Below are positions 25,308 to 33,627 of a stretch of DNA of 64,000 bases, in pieces. The position numbers were made by a program, and so were the translations under genes. This DNA is from Microvirga puerhi (GTDB taxonomy: Bacteria > Pseudomonadota > Alphaproteobacteria > Rhizobiales > Beijerinckiaceae). Below the pieces are notes generated by a model. That model was given only the letters and a program-made list of their open reading frames with translations. It was not told the DNA's origin and made no database searches. The stretch is taken from contig NZ_JAIRBM010000002.1 in the NCBI RefSeq assembly GCF_020089865.1, forward strand, positions 1 through 64,000, read 5' to 3'. Numbering within the stretch: position 1 is the first letter of the stretch; each line of letters opens with the position of its first letter.

Positions 25308-26498
25308 ATGGCACGCGCCCTAGTGATGATTCCCTCAGGAGAGGTTTACGATCACGACAACGTTCGCTGGTATCGCTATAAGGATATCCAGAACCACATC
25401 AACCACTATCACAATATCGGCGACGCCTTCGTCTTCGATTCCTCCCTGAAACTTCTGAATTTCGACAAGCTCGGTGTTCTGCCAATCGCCAATCCGAATC
25501 TGGACGATATCGATAGGCTCAACGAAGAGTACGATTATGTGTTCCTTCGCGGGTCGAACTACGTCCATAAGGATATGCGCTGGAGCCAGACGATCGAGGT
25601 TCTGAAGCGCTTGAAGATTCCGGTCATCGCCTTTGGAATCGGCGCCCAGGCCCCGGTGAAGGGCAAGATCGAACTTTCGGAAGAAACCAAGACGGTTCTC
25701 CGGATGATGGCGGATTCGACGACCTCGATCGGCGTTCGCGGTACCTACTCTGCGCAGGTGCTTTGGGACATCGGCATTCGCAATGTCCGCATTGTCGGGT
25801 GCCCGACGGCGTTCCGCCGGAATAATCCCGACATGGCGATTCAGCTTCCTGCCCTCGACAAGGTTCGCTATGTCGGCGTTACCATGCGGCGGGAGGTGTC
25901 TCCGGCCTATGCGCAGGACATCAAGCGTTACCTCACGTTCCATCGCGATTTCGTTAAGGACCTTGCCCAGCGCTTCGATGTGGTCCTGATGGCTCAGGGC
26001 GAAGTGGAAGAGAAGAAGATCGTCTTCGGAACCCAGGAGCAGAAGGAAGAAGCGTTTGCGGCGCTTCGCGCTAACAAGTGGGTGTCCGACTGGTACATGG
26101 ATGAGACGATGGAGAAGCTCCACCGCGAGAGGCTCTTCTATTCGGATGTCGTAGCCGATTATGAGGATCTGGTGCAGCAGAAGGATCTTGTCCTCGGCTA
26201 TCGTCTCCACGGTAATCTGATGGCGCTCTCGAACGGAACGCCGTCGATCTACTTCACCTATGATAGCCGGACAGTCGAGTTTGCCGAGACCTTCCAGATC
26301 CCCAGCTTCGATGTCTTCTCCGGCAAGGATTTCAACATCGAAGAATATTGGGACCAGTCACTGTTCGACAAGTTCAACCGAGCATATCACCATACCTATC
26401 GCGAGATGCGACAGTTCCTTGTCGAGAACGGGGTCGATAACAAGATGGCCGATGTGATGCAGAAGCCGGTGGCGGAGCCGGTGCAGAAGGTCGCCTAG
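25308..26498 (+). CDS. polysaccharide pyruvyl transferase family protein
   Basis: A 396-residue protein of the CsaB/WcaK-type family, which adds pyruvate ketals to sugars using phosphoenolpyruvate. Seen are 'NIGDAFVFDSSLKLLNF', 'YDYVFLRGSNYVHKDM', 'IPVIAFGIGAQAP', 'TSIGVRGTYSAQVLWDIGIRNVRIVGCPTAF' and the C-terminal 'KDLVLGYRLHGNLMALSNGTPSIYFTYDSR' with the RxHG signature. AGAAGGAGAG lies just upstream of ATG. Pyruvylation gives acidic, often calcium- or SLH-binding surface glycans, which would suit a calcium-dependent RTX layer (inference). Some relatives are not biochemically defined. Confidence 0.85.
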   Translation: MARALVMIPSGEVYDHDNVRWYRYKDIQNHINHYHNIGDAFVFDSSLKLLNFDKLGVLPIANPNLDDIDRLNEEYDYVFLRGSNYVHKDMRWSQTIEVLKRLKIPVIAFGIGAQAPVKGKIELSEETKTVLRMMADSTTSIGVRGTYSAQVLWDIGIRNVRIVGCPTAFRRNNPDMAIQLPALDKVRYVGVTMRREVSPAYAQDIKRYLTFHRDFVKDLAQRFDVVLMAQGEVEEKKIVFGTQEQKEEAFAALRANKWVSDWYMDETMEKLHRERLFYSDVVADYEDLVQQKDLVLGYRLHGNLMALSNGTPSIYFTYDSRTVEFAETFQIPSFDVFSGKDFNIEEYWDQSLFDKFNRAYHHTYREMRQFLVENGVDNKMADVMQKPVAEPVQKVA

Positions 26499-27706
26499 TG
26501 GCGGAAACCTTCAGAAGACTGCTGACGCTTCCCGCCATCTCTCTCCTGGCGGGAAGTGTCCTGTGGACCGGCGCTCTGGCCGAAACGGCCGAGCGCCGGA
26601 ACCTCACCGTCTTGCCGACCGGACCCGTGGAGACGGTGTTCGACTGGTCACGGGACGCATGTGCCAAAAGCAATGTTCCCGATGCCTCCGCGCGTGCGTT
26701 CAAGAATGCTGACGGCGAGGTCCGGTTGACCATCAGCCACAACGGTAACCGCGCCCTCGTGGGACCGAATCTCGATGCGGTTCGCCCCGACTGCGGCATG
26801 CTCTACCAAGGGCGCGGATCGGCGCGGCTTGCCGATTTCGATGATCTCAGCTGGATCGGAGGCGTCTATACGCGTGATGGGCGAACAGTCTATGCCCTAG
26901 CACATACCGAGTTGCGCGGTGAGCGCACGCCCGGCCAGTGTCCGGCCGGCCGGTATAGTGCCTGTCTTCTGAACACGATTACCGGACTGGTCTCCGAGGA
27001 TGGTGGACGCCACTTCAAGCCGCAAGCGAAAGCCTCTCCACCAGTTGTTGCAACCTTGCCGTATGGTTTCCCTACAGATCGAAATTCCCGCGTCGGTTAC
27101 GCCAATCCAAGCAACATCATCGAGCGGGACGACTGGTATTATGCCTTCATCTTCGCGGATGGATATCGCGACCAGCGCAGGGGAAATTGCCTCATCCGCA
27201 CGAATAACCTCGATGATCCTGCATCCTGGCGCGCCTGGGATGGCAAGGACTTCACCGTCACCTTCATCGATCCGTTCCGAAACGGCCAAGTCGACCCAGG
27301 CAGCCATGTTTGTGCACCCGTCGCCCCGAACGTCATCGGGCGACTGGTCGGCGGCATTGTGAAGATCCGCGATACGAATACGGTCGTGGCGGTCTTCGGC
27401 GACAAGCGCCGTGGACCTGATGGGCGGGAGATCGAAGGGATCTATTCATCGGCATCGTCAGATCTCGTCAATTGGACGCGACCGTCCCTGGTGACGGAGG
27501 TCCAGCTCCTGTGGGACAAATCCTGCGACGAGACGGAGGCTTTCTTCTACCCAAGCCTGATCGATCCCGATGCCAGGACATTCTCGTTCGAGGACTTCGG
27601 CCACAAGGGCTACCTGTATCTCACGCGGTATCAGCTGACGAGCTGCAAGGTAACCTGGGACCGCGACCTTGTCCGCATACCTGTGGAAGTGCGTCCGGCG
27701 CAGTAA
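26498..27706 (+). CDS. secreted protein of unknown function, beta-propeller-like
   Basis: A 402-residue protein starting with GTG that shares one base with the upstream stop (TAGTG). A signal peptide is likely (residues 1-28, ending 'TGALAETAE'). The mature part has repeated Trp/Asp-rich strands reminiscent of five-bladed glycosidase folds ('WIGGVYTRDGRTVYALAHTE', 'GYANPSNIIERDDWYYAFIFADGY', 'NCLIRTNNLDDPASWRAWDG', 'IYSSASSDLVNWTRP', 'FFYPSLIDPD') and several paired Cys, fitting a periplasmic or extracellular location. I cannot name a catalytic triad. As the last gene of the glycan cluster it could trim or bind the glycan (inference). Confidence 0.7.
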   Translation: MAETFRRLLTLPAISLLAGSVLWTGALAETAERRNLTVLPTGPVETVFDWSRDACAKSNVPDASARAFKNADGEVRLTISHNGNRALVGPNLDAVRPDCGMLYQGRGSARLADFDDLSWIGGVYTRDGRTVYALAHTELRGERTPGQCPAGRYSACLLNTITGLVSEDGGRHFKPQAKASPPVVATLPYGFPTDRNSRVGYANPSNIIERDDWYYAFIFADGYRDQRRGNCLIRTNNLDDPASWRAWDGKDFTVTFIDPFRNGQVDPGSHVCAPVAPNVIGRLVGGIVKIRDTNTVVAVFGDKRRGPDGREIEGIYSSASSDLVNWTRPSLVTEVQLLWDKSCDETEAFFYPSLIDPDARTFSFEDFGHKGYLYLTRYQLTSCKVTWDRDLVRIPVEVRPAQ

Positions 27707-27728
27707 GGATGCGGGATTCCCGCATCCT
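27706..27728. terminator. bidirectional terminator
   Basis: AGGATGCGGG-ATT-CCCGCATCCT is a perfect 10-bp stem with a 3-nt loop, starting at the last base of the secreted-protein stop codon and lying between that gene and the convergent nrdB. It should serve both transcripts. Confidence 0.7.
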
Positions 27729-27766
27729 ATGAGCACCAGAAGAGAACATGAAAGCCGGAGCGATCC

Positions 27767-28873
27767 TCAGTCCCAGGCCAGCGATCCGCCGTTCTGGTAA
27801 TCGATGACGCGGGTCTCGAAGAAGTTTTTCTCCTTCTTCAGATCCATGGCTTCCGACATCCATGGAAAGGGATTTTCCGTCGGCGGGAAGACCGGCTCCA
27901 GTCCTAACTGAGCACAGCGGCGATTGGCAATGAAGTGCATGTATTGCTCGCACAATGTTGCATTCAACCCGAGGAGCCCGCGAGGCATGGTATCGCGTCC
28001 GTAGGCAGATTCGAGGTCTGCCGCTTCCTTCAGCAGGCCACGCAACTCGTCCTGAAAGGCGGCAGTCCAGAGATGGGGATTCTCGACTTTGATCTGATTG
28101 ATCACGTCGATGCCGAAGTTGAGGTGCATGCTTTCATCGCGAAGAATGTATTGATATTGCTCCGCAATGCCGACCATCTTGTTCCGGCGGCCCAGAGCAA
28201 GGATCTGCGCAAAGCCCGTATAGAACCACATGCCTTCAAAGATGACGTAGAAGGCGACGAGGTCGCGTAGAAAGTCCTGATCTCTCTCCGTCGTACCGGT
28301 GCTGAAGGAGGGATCATCTAGATGCATGGTGTGCCGGAGCGCCCAGGCCGCCTTGTCGGTGATCGATGGCACCTCGCGGTACATGTTGAACAGTTCGCCC
28401 TCCTCGAGGCCGAGACTCTCGACAATGTATTGGAACGTGTGCGTGTGGACCGCCTCCTCGAAGGCCTGCCTGAGCAGATATTGTCTGCACTCCGGGTTTG
28501 TCAGATGCCGGTAGATGGCAAGCACGATGTTATTGGCGACGAGAGACTCCGATGCGGCGAAGAACCCAAGATTCCGCTTGATCATTCGTCGTTCGTCCTC
28601 GGTCAGTCCATCCCTCGACTTCCAGAGAGCGATATCGGCCTGCATGGATACCTCGGTCGGCATCCAGTGATTGTTGCAGGCGGCAATGTATTTCTCCCAA
28701 GCCCATTTGTACTTGAGAGGTAGAAGCTGGTTCACGTCGGCACGGCAGTTGACCATTGCCTTTTCGTCGACCGTGACCCTTCGGCCGCCCCGGTCGATCT
28801 CACCGAGGCCAGTGGTGCTTTCAGGACGCAAAGGAGCACGGGGGGACCTCTGCTGATCGTGCCAGTTGAGCAT
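27767..28873 (-). CDS. nrdB: ribonucleotide reductase small subunit, class Ic type
   Basis: A 368-residue R2 protein that holds the dimetal site starting ribonucleotide reduction. Metal ligands by position are E109 ('AASESL'), E140 and H143 ('EEAVHTH'), E213 ('IFEGMW'), E247 and H250 ('RDESMH'). The spacings 31, 73 and 34 are those of Chlamydia R2. The radical Tyr of class Ia is replaced by F147 ('HTHTFQY'), and the first ligand is Glu rather than Asp, both hallmarks of class Ic (Mn/Fe) enzymes. AAGGA precedes the ATG. It follows nrdA by 79 bp on the same strand and shares its riboswitch-controlled transcript. The metal content is known only by analogy. Confidence 0.93.
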   Translation of the reverse strand: MLNWHDQQRSPRAPLRPESTTGLGEIDRGGRRVTVDEKAMVNCRADVNQLLPLKYKWAWEKYIAACNNHWMPTEVSMQADIALWKSRDGLTEDERRMIKRNLGFFAASESLVANNIVLAIYRHLTNPECRQYLLRQAFEEAVHTHTFQYIVESLGLEEGELFNMYREVPSITDKAAWALRHTMHLDDPSFSTGTTERDQDFLRDLVAFYVIFEGMWFYTGFAQILALGRRNKMVGIAEQYQYILRDESMHLNFGIDVINQIKVENPHLWTAAFQDELRGLLKEAADLESAYGRDTMPRGLLGLNATLCEQYMHFIANRRCAQLGLEPVFPPTENPFPWMSEAMDLKKEKNFFETRVIDYQNGGSLAWD

Positions 28874-28900
28874 GGAAATATCCTTGTCATGAAGATTAGG

Positions 28901-28920
28901 GCTCGTTCCGTAGAACGAGC
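28901..28920 (-). other. intercistronic hairpin with UACG tetraloop (nrdA-nrdB)
   Basis: On the minus strand GCTCGTTC-TACG-GAACGAGC makes a perfect 8-bp stem closed by C(UACG)G, one of the most stable RNA tetraloops. It lies between the nrdA stop and the nrdB start. It probably protects or processes the bicistronic mRNA rather than ending it, because no U-tract follows. Confidence 0.55.
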
Positions 28921-28952
28921 AGGGAGTTGAGCGAGAGATAACCGCTTGAGGT

Positions 28953-31772
28953 CTATTGGCAGGCTTCGCAGGTCGGGTCGTCTATGACGCAGGCGTTGAC
29001 CTGCGGTTGTGCTTGCGCCGGCGCCAACTGCACCGCATTGAGCGCTCCGTCAGTTCCGCGCAATGTCGATTTCTCCACGTGGGTCGCGGATGTGGAACGC
29101 AGGTAGTAGGTGGTCTTGAGGCCACGCAGCCATGCAAGTCTGTACATGGCATCGAGCTTCCGGCCGTTGGGAGAGACGATATAGAGATTGAGCGACTGCG
29201 CCTGGTCGATCCACTTCTGGCGCCGTGCTGCAGATTCGATGAGCCAGGCCGGCTCGATTTCGAACGCCGTGGAGTAGAGGAACTTAAGGTCGTCCGGGAC
29301 GCGGTCGATCCGGCTCAGGGCGCCGTCGAAATATTTCAGATCGGAGATCAAGACCTCATCCCAGAGCCCGCGCTCCTTCAAGTCCCGCACGAGGGACGGA
29401 TTGATGATCGTGAAATCGCCCGACATGTTCGCCTTCACGTATAGATTGCGGAAGTTCGGTTCGATGGACTGAGATACGCCGCAGATGTTCGAGATCGTCG
29501 CCGTGGGCGCGATCGCCATCACATTCGAGTTGCGCATTCCGATGGTCCTCACGCGCTCACGGAGAGCGGTCCAGTCGAGCCTAGAGGAACGGTCGACGTC
29601 GAGGCTCCCACGGGCCTGCGCCAATAGCTCCAGGGAGTCGATCGGGAGGATGCCACGGGACCAGAGCGATCCGTCGAAGGAGGGATAACGGCCGCGCTCG
29701 GCGGCGAGATCGCAGGATGAGGCAATGGCATGGAAACTGATCGCCTCCATGCTCTCGTCCGCGAAGGCGACCGCGGCTTCCGATTGGAACGGGAGGCGAA
29801 GAGTATAGAGTGCATCCTGAAACCCCATGAGCCCGAGGCCCACGGGACGATGCCGGAGATTGGAGCGTCGCGCTTCCGGAATCGTGTAAAAATTCACGTC
29901 GATGACATTGTCCAGCATGCGCATCGCCGTTCTGACCGTGCGCGCAAGCCGCTCATGGTCGAGTCCCTGGGGCGTGACGTGGCGTGCGAGGTTCACCGAT
30001 CCGAGATTGCAGACGGCGACCTCCTCGTCCGAAGTGTTGAGAGTGATTTCGGTGCAGAGATTGGAGGAATGGACCACGCCCACGTGGCCTTGGGGGGACC
30101 GGATGTTGCAGGGGTCTTTGAAGGTGATCCAGGGATGCCCGGTCTCGAACAGCATGGTCAGCATGCGGCGCCAAAGGTCGACGGCTTTGAGCGTCTTCCA
30201 GATTCTGATTTCGCCACGCGCCGCTTTCTCCTCTGTCGCTCGATAGGCGTCGGCGAACGCAGTACCATAGAGGTCATGAAGCTGAGGCACCTCGTCCGGA
30301 GAAAACAGCATCCAGTCCGCATCCTGCGCAACGCGCTCCATAAAGAGGTCCGGGATCCAGTGCGCGGTATTCATGTCGTGCGTGCGTCGGCGGTCGTCGC
30401 CCGTATTCTTGCGCAGGTCGAGGAACTCCTCGATATCAATGTGCCAGGTTTCCAGATAGGCGCAGACGGCGCCCTTGCGCTTGCCGCCCTGATTTACGGC
30501 GATTGCCGTATCATTCGCGACCTTCAGAAACGGGACGACGCCCTGCGACTTGCCGTTCGTCCCCTGGATATGCGCCCCAAGGCCACGCACCCGGGTCCAG
30601 GAATTGCCGAGACCGCCGGCATATTTGGACAACAGGGCGTTGTCCTTGATGGATTTGAAGATCCCGTCGAGATCGTCGGGAACCGAGGTGAGGAAGCAGG
30701 AGGACAATTGTGGGCGTGGTGTTCCGGCGTTGAAGAGCGTCGGCGTGGAACACATGAAGTCGAAGGATGAGAGGAGATCGTAGAAGGCGATGGCATGCGC
30801 CTCTCGGTCGACCTCGCGGATCGCCAGGCCCATGGCAACGCGCATGAAGAACGCCTGCGGCAACTCGAAACGGACGTCGTCATGGTGCAGGAAGTAGCGG
30901 TCGTAGAGTGTCTGCAAACCCAGGAACTGAAAGAGATCGTCCCGCTCCGGCTTTAATGCCTGCGCAATCCGCTCCAGATCGAAGCGTGCGAGTTCCGGAT
31001 CGAGCAGGCCGGCTTCAATGCCAGCTTTGATGTAGGTCGGAAAATACTCGGCATAGGAGGGTGTTTCTCCCGGAAAGCCTATAAAAGCGTGAGCCTCTCG
31101 CTTCAATTTCCCGAGGAGAAGACGCGCGCTCACGAAAGCATAGTTCGGCTCCTGCTCGATCAGGGTGCGGGCTGCCATGATCTGTGCGAGAGCAAAGTCG
31201 TCGGCGCCAATCCCGTCATAGAGGTTGCGAAGAGTCTCCTGCAGGACCGGCTCAGTTTCGACACCGGGAAGATCTGCACACGCGGTGGCGAGGGTCTGCC
31301 TGAGTGCACGGATATCCAACGGCTTAGTCCGGCCGTCATTCTCAAGGATCGTGAGTGCCGGAGCTGGTGAGGGAGCATCGGTCTGCGCTCTCTGCCGCTC
31401 GCGGGCGCGCTCCTCGCGATAGAGGACGTAGGCCCGCGCCACCTTCTGGTGCTCGGCTCGCATGAGGGCCAGTTCCACCTGATCCTGGACGTCCTCGATA
31501 TGGAACACGCGTCCCGGTTCTGCACGACGTAAGAGGGCGGATACGATTTGATCCGTCAGCTCAGCAACCGTTTCGTGGATCCGCCGGGAGGCTGCGGCCG
31601 ATGATCCCTCGACAGCGAGGAAGGCTTTCGTCAGCGCAATTGCAATCTTGTTCTGATCGAACGGTGTGACGCTGCCGTCTCGTCTGATGAGCCGGTATTC
31701 ATTCGCTGTAAGACCTGTTTGTAACGCCTGTCGCGATGACGCTGCGTGATCATGTTGAATGGAGAGAGACAT
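28953..31772 (-). CDS. nrdA: ribonucleoside-diphosphate reductase large subunit
   Basis: A 939-residue class I R1 that reduces ribonucleoside diphosphates in the cytosol. The N-terminus carries two ATP-cone regions ('[26 protein letters not shown]' near residue 25 and '[22 protein letters not shown]' near 150), more than E. coli NrdA. Catalytic landmarks are 'LSSCFL' (first Cys), '[11 protein letters not shown]' (NxCxE), 'VCNLGSVNL' (second Cys), '[12 protein letters not shown]', '[17 protein letters not shown]' and the radical-path 'TTYYLR'. The tail '[12 protein letters not shown]' is the redox Cys pair. ATG 31772 has AAGGGG 7 nt before it; an in-frame start 24 codons upstream is less likely. 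Multiple cones also fit the Chlamydia-type system. Confidence 0.94.
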   Translation of the reverse strand: MSLSIQHDHAASSRQALQTGLTANEYRLIRRDGSVTPFDQNKIAIALTKAFLAVEGSSAAASRRIHETVAELTDQIVSALLRRAEPGRVFHIEDVQDQVELALMRAEHQKVARAYVLYREERARERQRAQTDAPSPAPALTILENDGRTKPLDIRALRQTLATACADLPGVETEPVLQETLRNLYDGIGADDFALAQIMAARTLIEQEPNYAFVSARLLLGKLKREAHAFIGFPGETPSYAEYFPTYIKAGIEAGLLDPELARFDLERIAQALKPERDDLFQFLGLQTLYDRYFLHHDDVRFELPQAFFMRVAMGLAIREVDREAHAIAFYDLLSSFDFMCSTPTLFNAGTPRPQLSSCFLTSVPDDLDGIFKSIKDNALLSKYAGGLGNSWTRVRGLGAHIQGTNGKSQGVVPFLKVANDTAIAVNQGGKRKGAVCAYLETWHIDIEEFLDLRKNTGDDRRRTHDMNTAHWIPDLFMERVAQDADWMLFSPDEVPQLHDLYGTAFADAYRATEEKAARGEIRIWKTLKAVDLWRRMLTMLFETGHPWITFKDPCNIRSPQGHVGVVHSSNLCTEITLNTSDEEVAVCNLGSVNLARHVTPQGLDHERLARTVRTAMRMLDNVIDVNFYTIPEARRSNLRHRPVGLGLMGFQDALYTLRLPFQSEAAVAFADESMEAISFHAIASSCDLAAERGRYPSFDGSLWSRGILPIDSLELLAQARGSLDVDRSSRLDWTALRERVRTIGMRNSNVMAIAPTATISNICGVSQSIEPNFRNLYVKANMSGDFTIINPSLVRDLKERGLWDEVLISDLKYFDGALSRIDRVPDDLKFLYSTAFEIEPAWLIESAARRQKWIDQAQSLNLYIVSPNGRKLDAMYRLAWLRGLKTTYYLRSTSATHVEKSTLRGTDGALNAVQLAPAQAQPQVNACVIDDPTCEACQ

Positions 31773-31897
31773 TCGGCAACCCCTTGCTGTAGGGGGCATG
31801 GGCCGAAGGAGCGCAAGCCGGAACGAGGGACGCGTCAGATGCATCCGTCGTGCGGAACGCGATCCAACGGGGCACCCCGCCCGTGATGATCGTAGAT

Positions 31898-32070
31898 GTG
31901 AAGGCAGGTCTCCTGGCTCACGGGTCGAGGCCGCTGTCGCCCTTCCCAGCGCTGATGCGCCAGTGGTTTCGTCGACAGAAGCTTGCCGCTTACAGTTGCG
32001 GGGGCAGCCTCGGCTTTACACCGAGTTCCCTCTTAGCTTCCGAGTGCTGGCGACTCGGAAGAACCTTCAC
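31898..32070 (-). promoter_or_regulatory. adenosylcobalamin (B12) riboswitch upstream of nrdA
   Basis: Read on the minus strand, the RNA has the hallmark CCCGCAACTGTAAGCGG core (about 31985-32003) and the 3' B12-box GAGCCAGGAGACCTGCC (31904-31920). GTGAAGG (32064-32070) pairs with CCTTCAC (31898-31904) as the closing P1 stem. The GGTGTAAAGCCGAGGCTGCC part matches the central region of the family. A small stem at 31867-31884 and the leader up to nrdA may be the expression platform, whose mechanism (termination or ribosome block) I cannot fix. Known riboswitches of this family repress when B12 is plentiful. Confidence 0.92.
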
Positions 32071-32075
32071 TAGAT

Positions 32076-32103
32076 ATGGTATGGTCCATCGCGGCGCTGT
32101 CAA
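32076..32103 (-). promoter_or_regulatory. predicted nrdAB promoter
   Basis: TTGACA (32098-32103) and TACCAT (32076-32081) on the minus strand are 16 nt apart. The -35 is perfect and the -10 matches 4 of 6. The predicted start of transcription, near 32069, falls on the first bases of the riboswitch P1 stem. Confidence 0.65.
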
Positions 32104-32302
32104 CATGTGGATCCGTTCTCCACAGGAGAGACAGTCGCGCAACATCGCCATACGAGCTGCGCCTCGGCTCCGACATGGTAGACTGTGCCCAAACGTATGA
32201 TAGCTCCTCGAACAGGGGCATCGCCTAAAGACCGGTTCCGACATCTCCTTGAAGATACTTGGAAGTTGTCGCTTTTTCAGAAACGTTCAAATGTAGGTGC
32301 AG

Positions 32303-32319
32303 ATTTTAAAAGTTCTAAG
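32303..32319 (+). promoter_or_regulatory. possible Irr-type iron control element
   Basis: ATTTTAA-AAG-TTCTAAG resembles the ICE consensus TTTAGAA-N3-TTCTAAA in 10 of 14 positions. It lies about 110 bp upstream of the siderophore-type binding-protein gene. One half is good (6/7) and the other weak (4/7). Confidence 0.3.
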
Positions 32320-32430
32320 TTATTGATTTTTAATTGCTTTTTTCGTTTGCCGACATTAGCGCTTCGGCGATGCCATCAGGCGTCAATCCTTAACGCGGGG
32401 CCTTGACCCCTGGGCCGATGAGGGCAAACG

Positions 32431-33627
32431 ATGTCGACTTCGCAACGATGGAACGGCCGGTTCGCCGGACCATTCTATCATTCTACACTCCTCGCCTTGG
32501 TCGCAGTCTTCTGCTTCCTGGCGTCCGTCCTGACAGCGCAGGAGACGCATGCGCAAGCGCCCGCCGACTCCGTGGAGGTGACCGATCTGGCGGGCCGCAC
32601 GGTGTGGGTGAAACGGGGCGTTCAGCGGATGATCCTCGGGGAGGGGCGTCAGCTCTATGGCCTCGCGGTTCTCGACAAGGACAATCCTTTCAAGCGTGTC
32701 GTCGGCTGGCGTGATGATCTCAAGGTCAACGATCCCGACGCGTGGCGCAAATACCGCGGCAAGTTTCCGCAGGCGGACCAGATCGCCGATTTCGGCAATC
32801 CTTATACGAGCGACTTTAGCGTCGAGAAGGTCGTCGCGCTCGACGCCGACGTGGTCATCCTCGATCTGGGCAACTACTTCAAGGCGCAGGAGACCGGCGT
32901 CATCGGCAAGCTCGAGAAAGTCGGTATCCCCGTCGTATTCATCGACTGGCGTGAAGACCCGAGCCAGAACACGCTGCCGAGCCTGATCGTCCTTGGGCGC
33001 ATCATGGATCGTGAGAAGGAGGCCCTGGCCTTCGCCGACTTCTATCTGCGCCAGATGCGCCTCATTTACACGCGGGTCGGCAATCTCAAGGAGAAGGACC
33101 GCCCACTCGTCTTCATGGAGCGCGCTGCTGGCTACAATCCGAACAATTGCTGCTCCACCTGGGGCGCCACCAACTTCGGCAAGTTTGTCGAGGATGCGGG
33201 CGGTCGCAACTGGGGAAGCCGTTTCTTCAGCTCCACGAGCGGGGGCGATGTGAATATCGAGAAGGTCGTTGCCGACGATCCTGACTTCTTCTTCTTGACC
33301 GGTGCGAACTGGTCCGAGTCGATGCCGAGCAGCACCGCTGTTCCTATGGGCTATGAAGCGACGGACGAGAAGGTTCAGGCTCGGCTCAAGGCCTTGATGG
33401 AACGTCCGGGCTTGCCGCTTCTCCGGGCCGTGCGGGAAAAGCATGTGATGGGACTCTATCACCAATTCTACAACTCCCCGTACTCCTTCGTGGCCGTTCA
33501 GGCGATGGCGAAGGTGCTTCACCCCGAGCGTTTCAAGGACGTCGACCCGCAGGCGACCTGGGAAGAACTCCACAGCAAGTTCCTGCCGGTCACCCCGTCC
33601 GGCGTGTTCTGGGCCGTCATGAAATGA
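32431..33627 (+). CDS. iron-siderophore-type ABC transporter substrate-binding protein
   Basis: A 398-residue periplasmic binding protein of the FepB/FhuD/BtuF group (TroA fold, rigid linker helix). A signal peptide spans about residues 1-42, ending 'QETHAQA'. 'VEVTDLAGRTVWVKRGVQRMIL' starts the fold, with 'EKVVALDADVVILDL', 'GIPVVFIDWREDP', 'GGDVNIEKVVADDPDFFFLTG' and 'FYNSPYSFVAVQAMAKVLHPERF' further on. The start has GAGGG about 8 nt upstream. The mature lobe contains 'NPNNCC'. It delivers a metal chelate to the overlapping permease; the chelate is unknown. Cobalamin is possible but the nearby B12 riboswitch faces the other way. Confidence 0.88.
   Translation: MSTSQRWNGRFAGPFYHSTLLALVAVFCFLASVLTAQETHAQAPADSVEVTDLAGRTVWVKRGVQRMILGEGRQLYGLAVLDKDNPFKRVVGWRDDLKVNDPDAWRKYRGKFPQADQIADFGNPYTSDFSVEKVVALDADVVILDLGNYFKAQETGVIGKLEKVGIPVVFIDWREDPSQNTLPSLIVLGRIMDREKEALAFADFYLRQMRLIYTRVGNLKEKDRPLVFMERAAGYNPNNCCSTWGATNFGKFVEDAGGRNWGSRFFSSTSGGDVNIEKVVADDPDFFFLTGANWSESMPSSTAVPMGYEATDEKVQARLKALMERPGLPLLRAVREKHVMGLYHQFYNSPYSFVAVQAMAKVLHPERFKDVDPQATWEELHSKFLPVTPSGVFWAVMK

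Larger units (their letters stand above)
31773..32430. other. 658-bp divergent intergenic region (nrdA leader and importer promoter)
   Basis: From right to left on the minus strand it holds the nrdA promoter (32076-32103), the adenosylcobalamin riboswitch (31898-32070) and about 125 nt of leader to the nrdA start. The stretch 32104-32430 faces the siderophore-type importer on the plus strand, is AT-rich around 32280-32350, and contains one possible iron-control element. Small open frames here run through the riboswitch and are not supported as genes. Confidence 0.7.

Noticed and set aside
32060-32110. A possible NrdR box near the nrdA promoter (CACTAGATATGGTATGG).
   Set aside because: It matches the ACACWATATATWGTGT consensus only partly and there is no second box one to three turns away.
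31759-32200. Two small plus-strand open frames across the nrdA leader.
   Set aside because: They run through the B12 riboswitch and promoter on the other strand, and their translations show no recognisable features.
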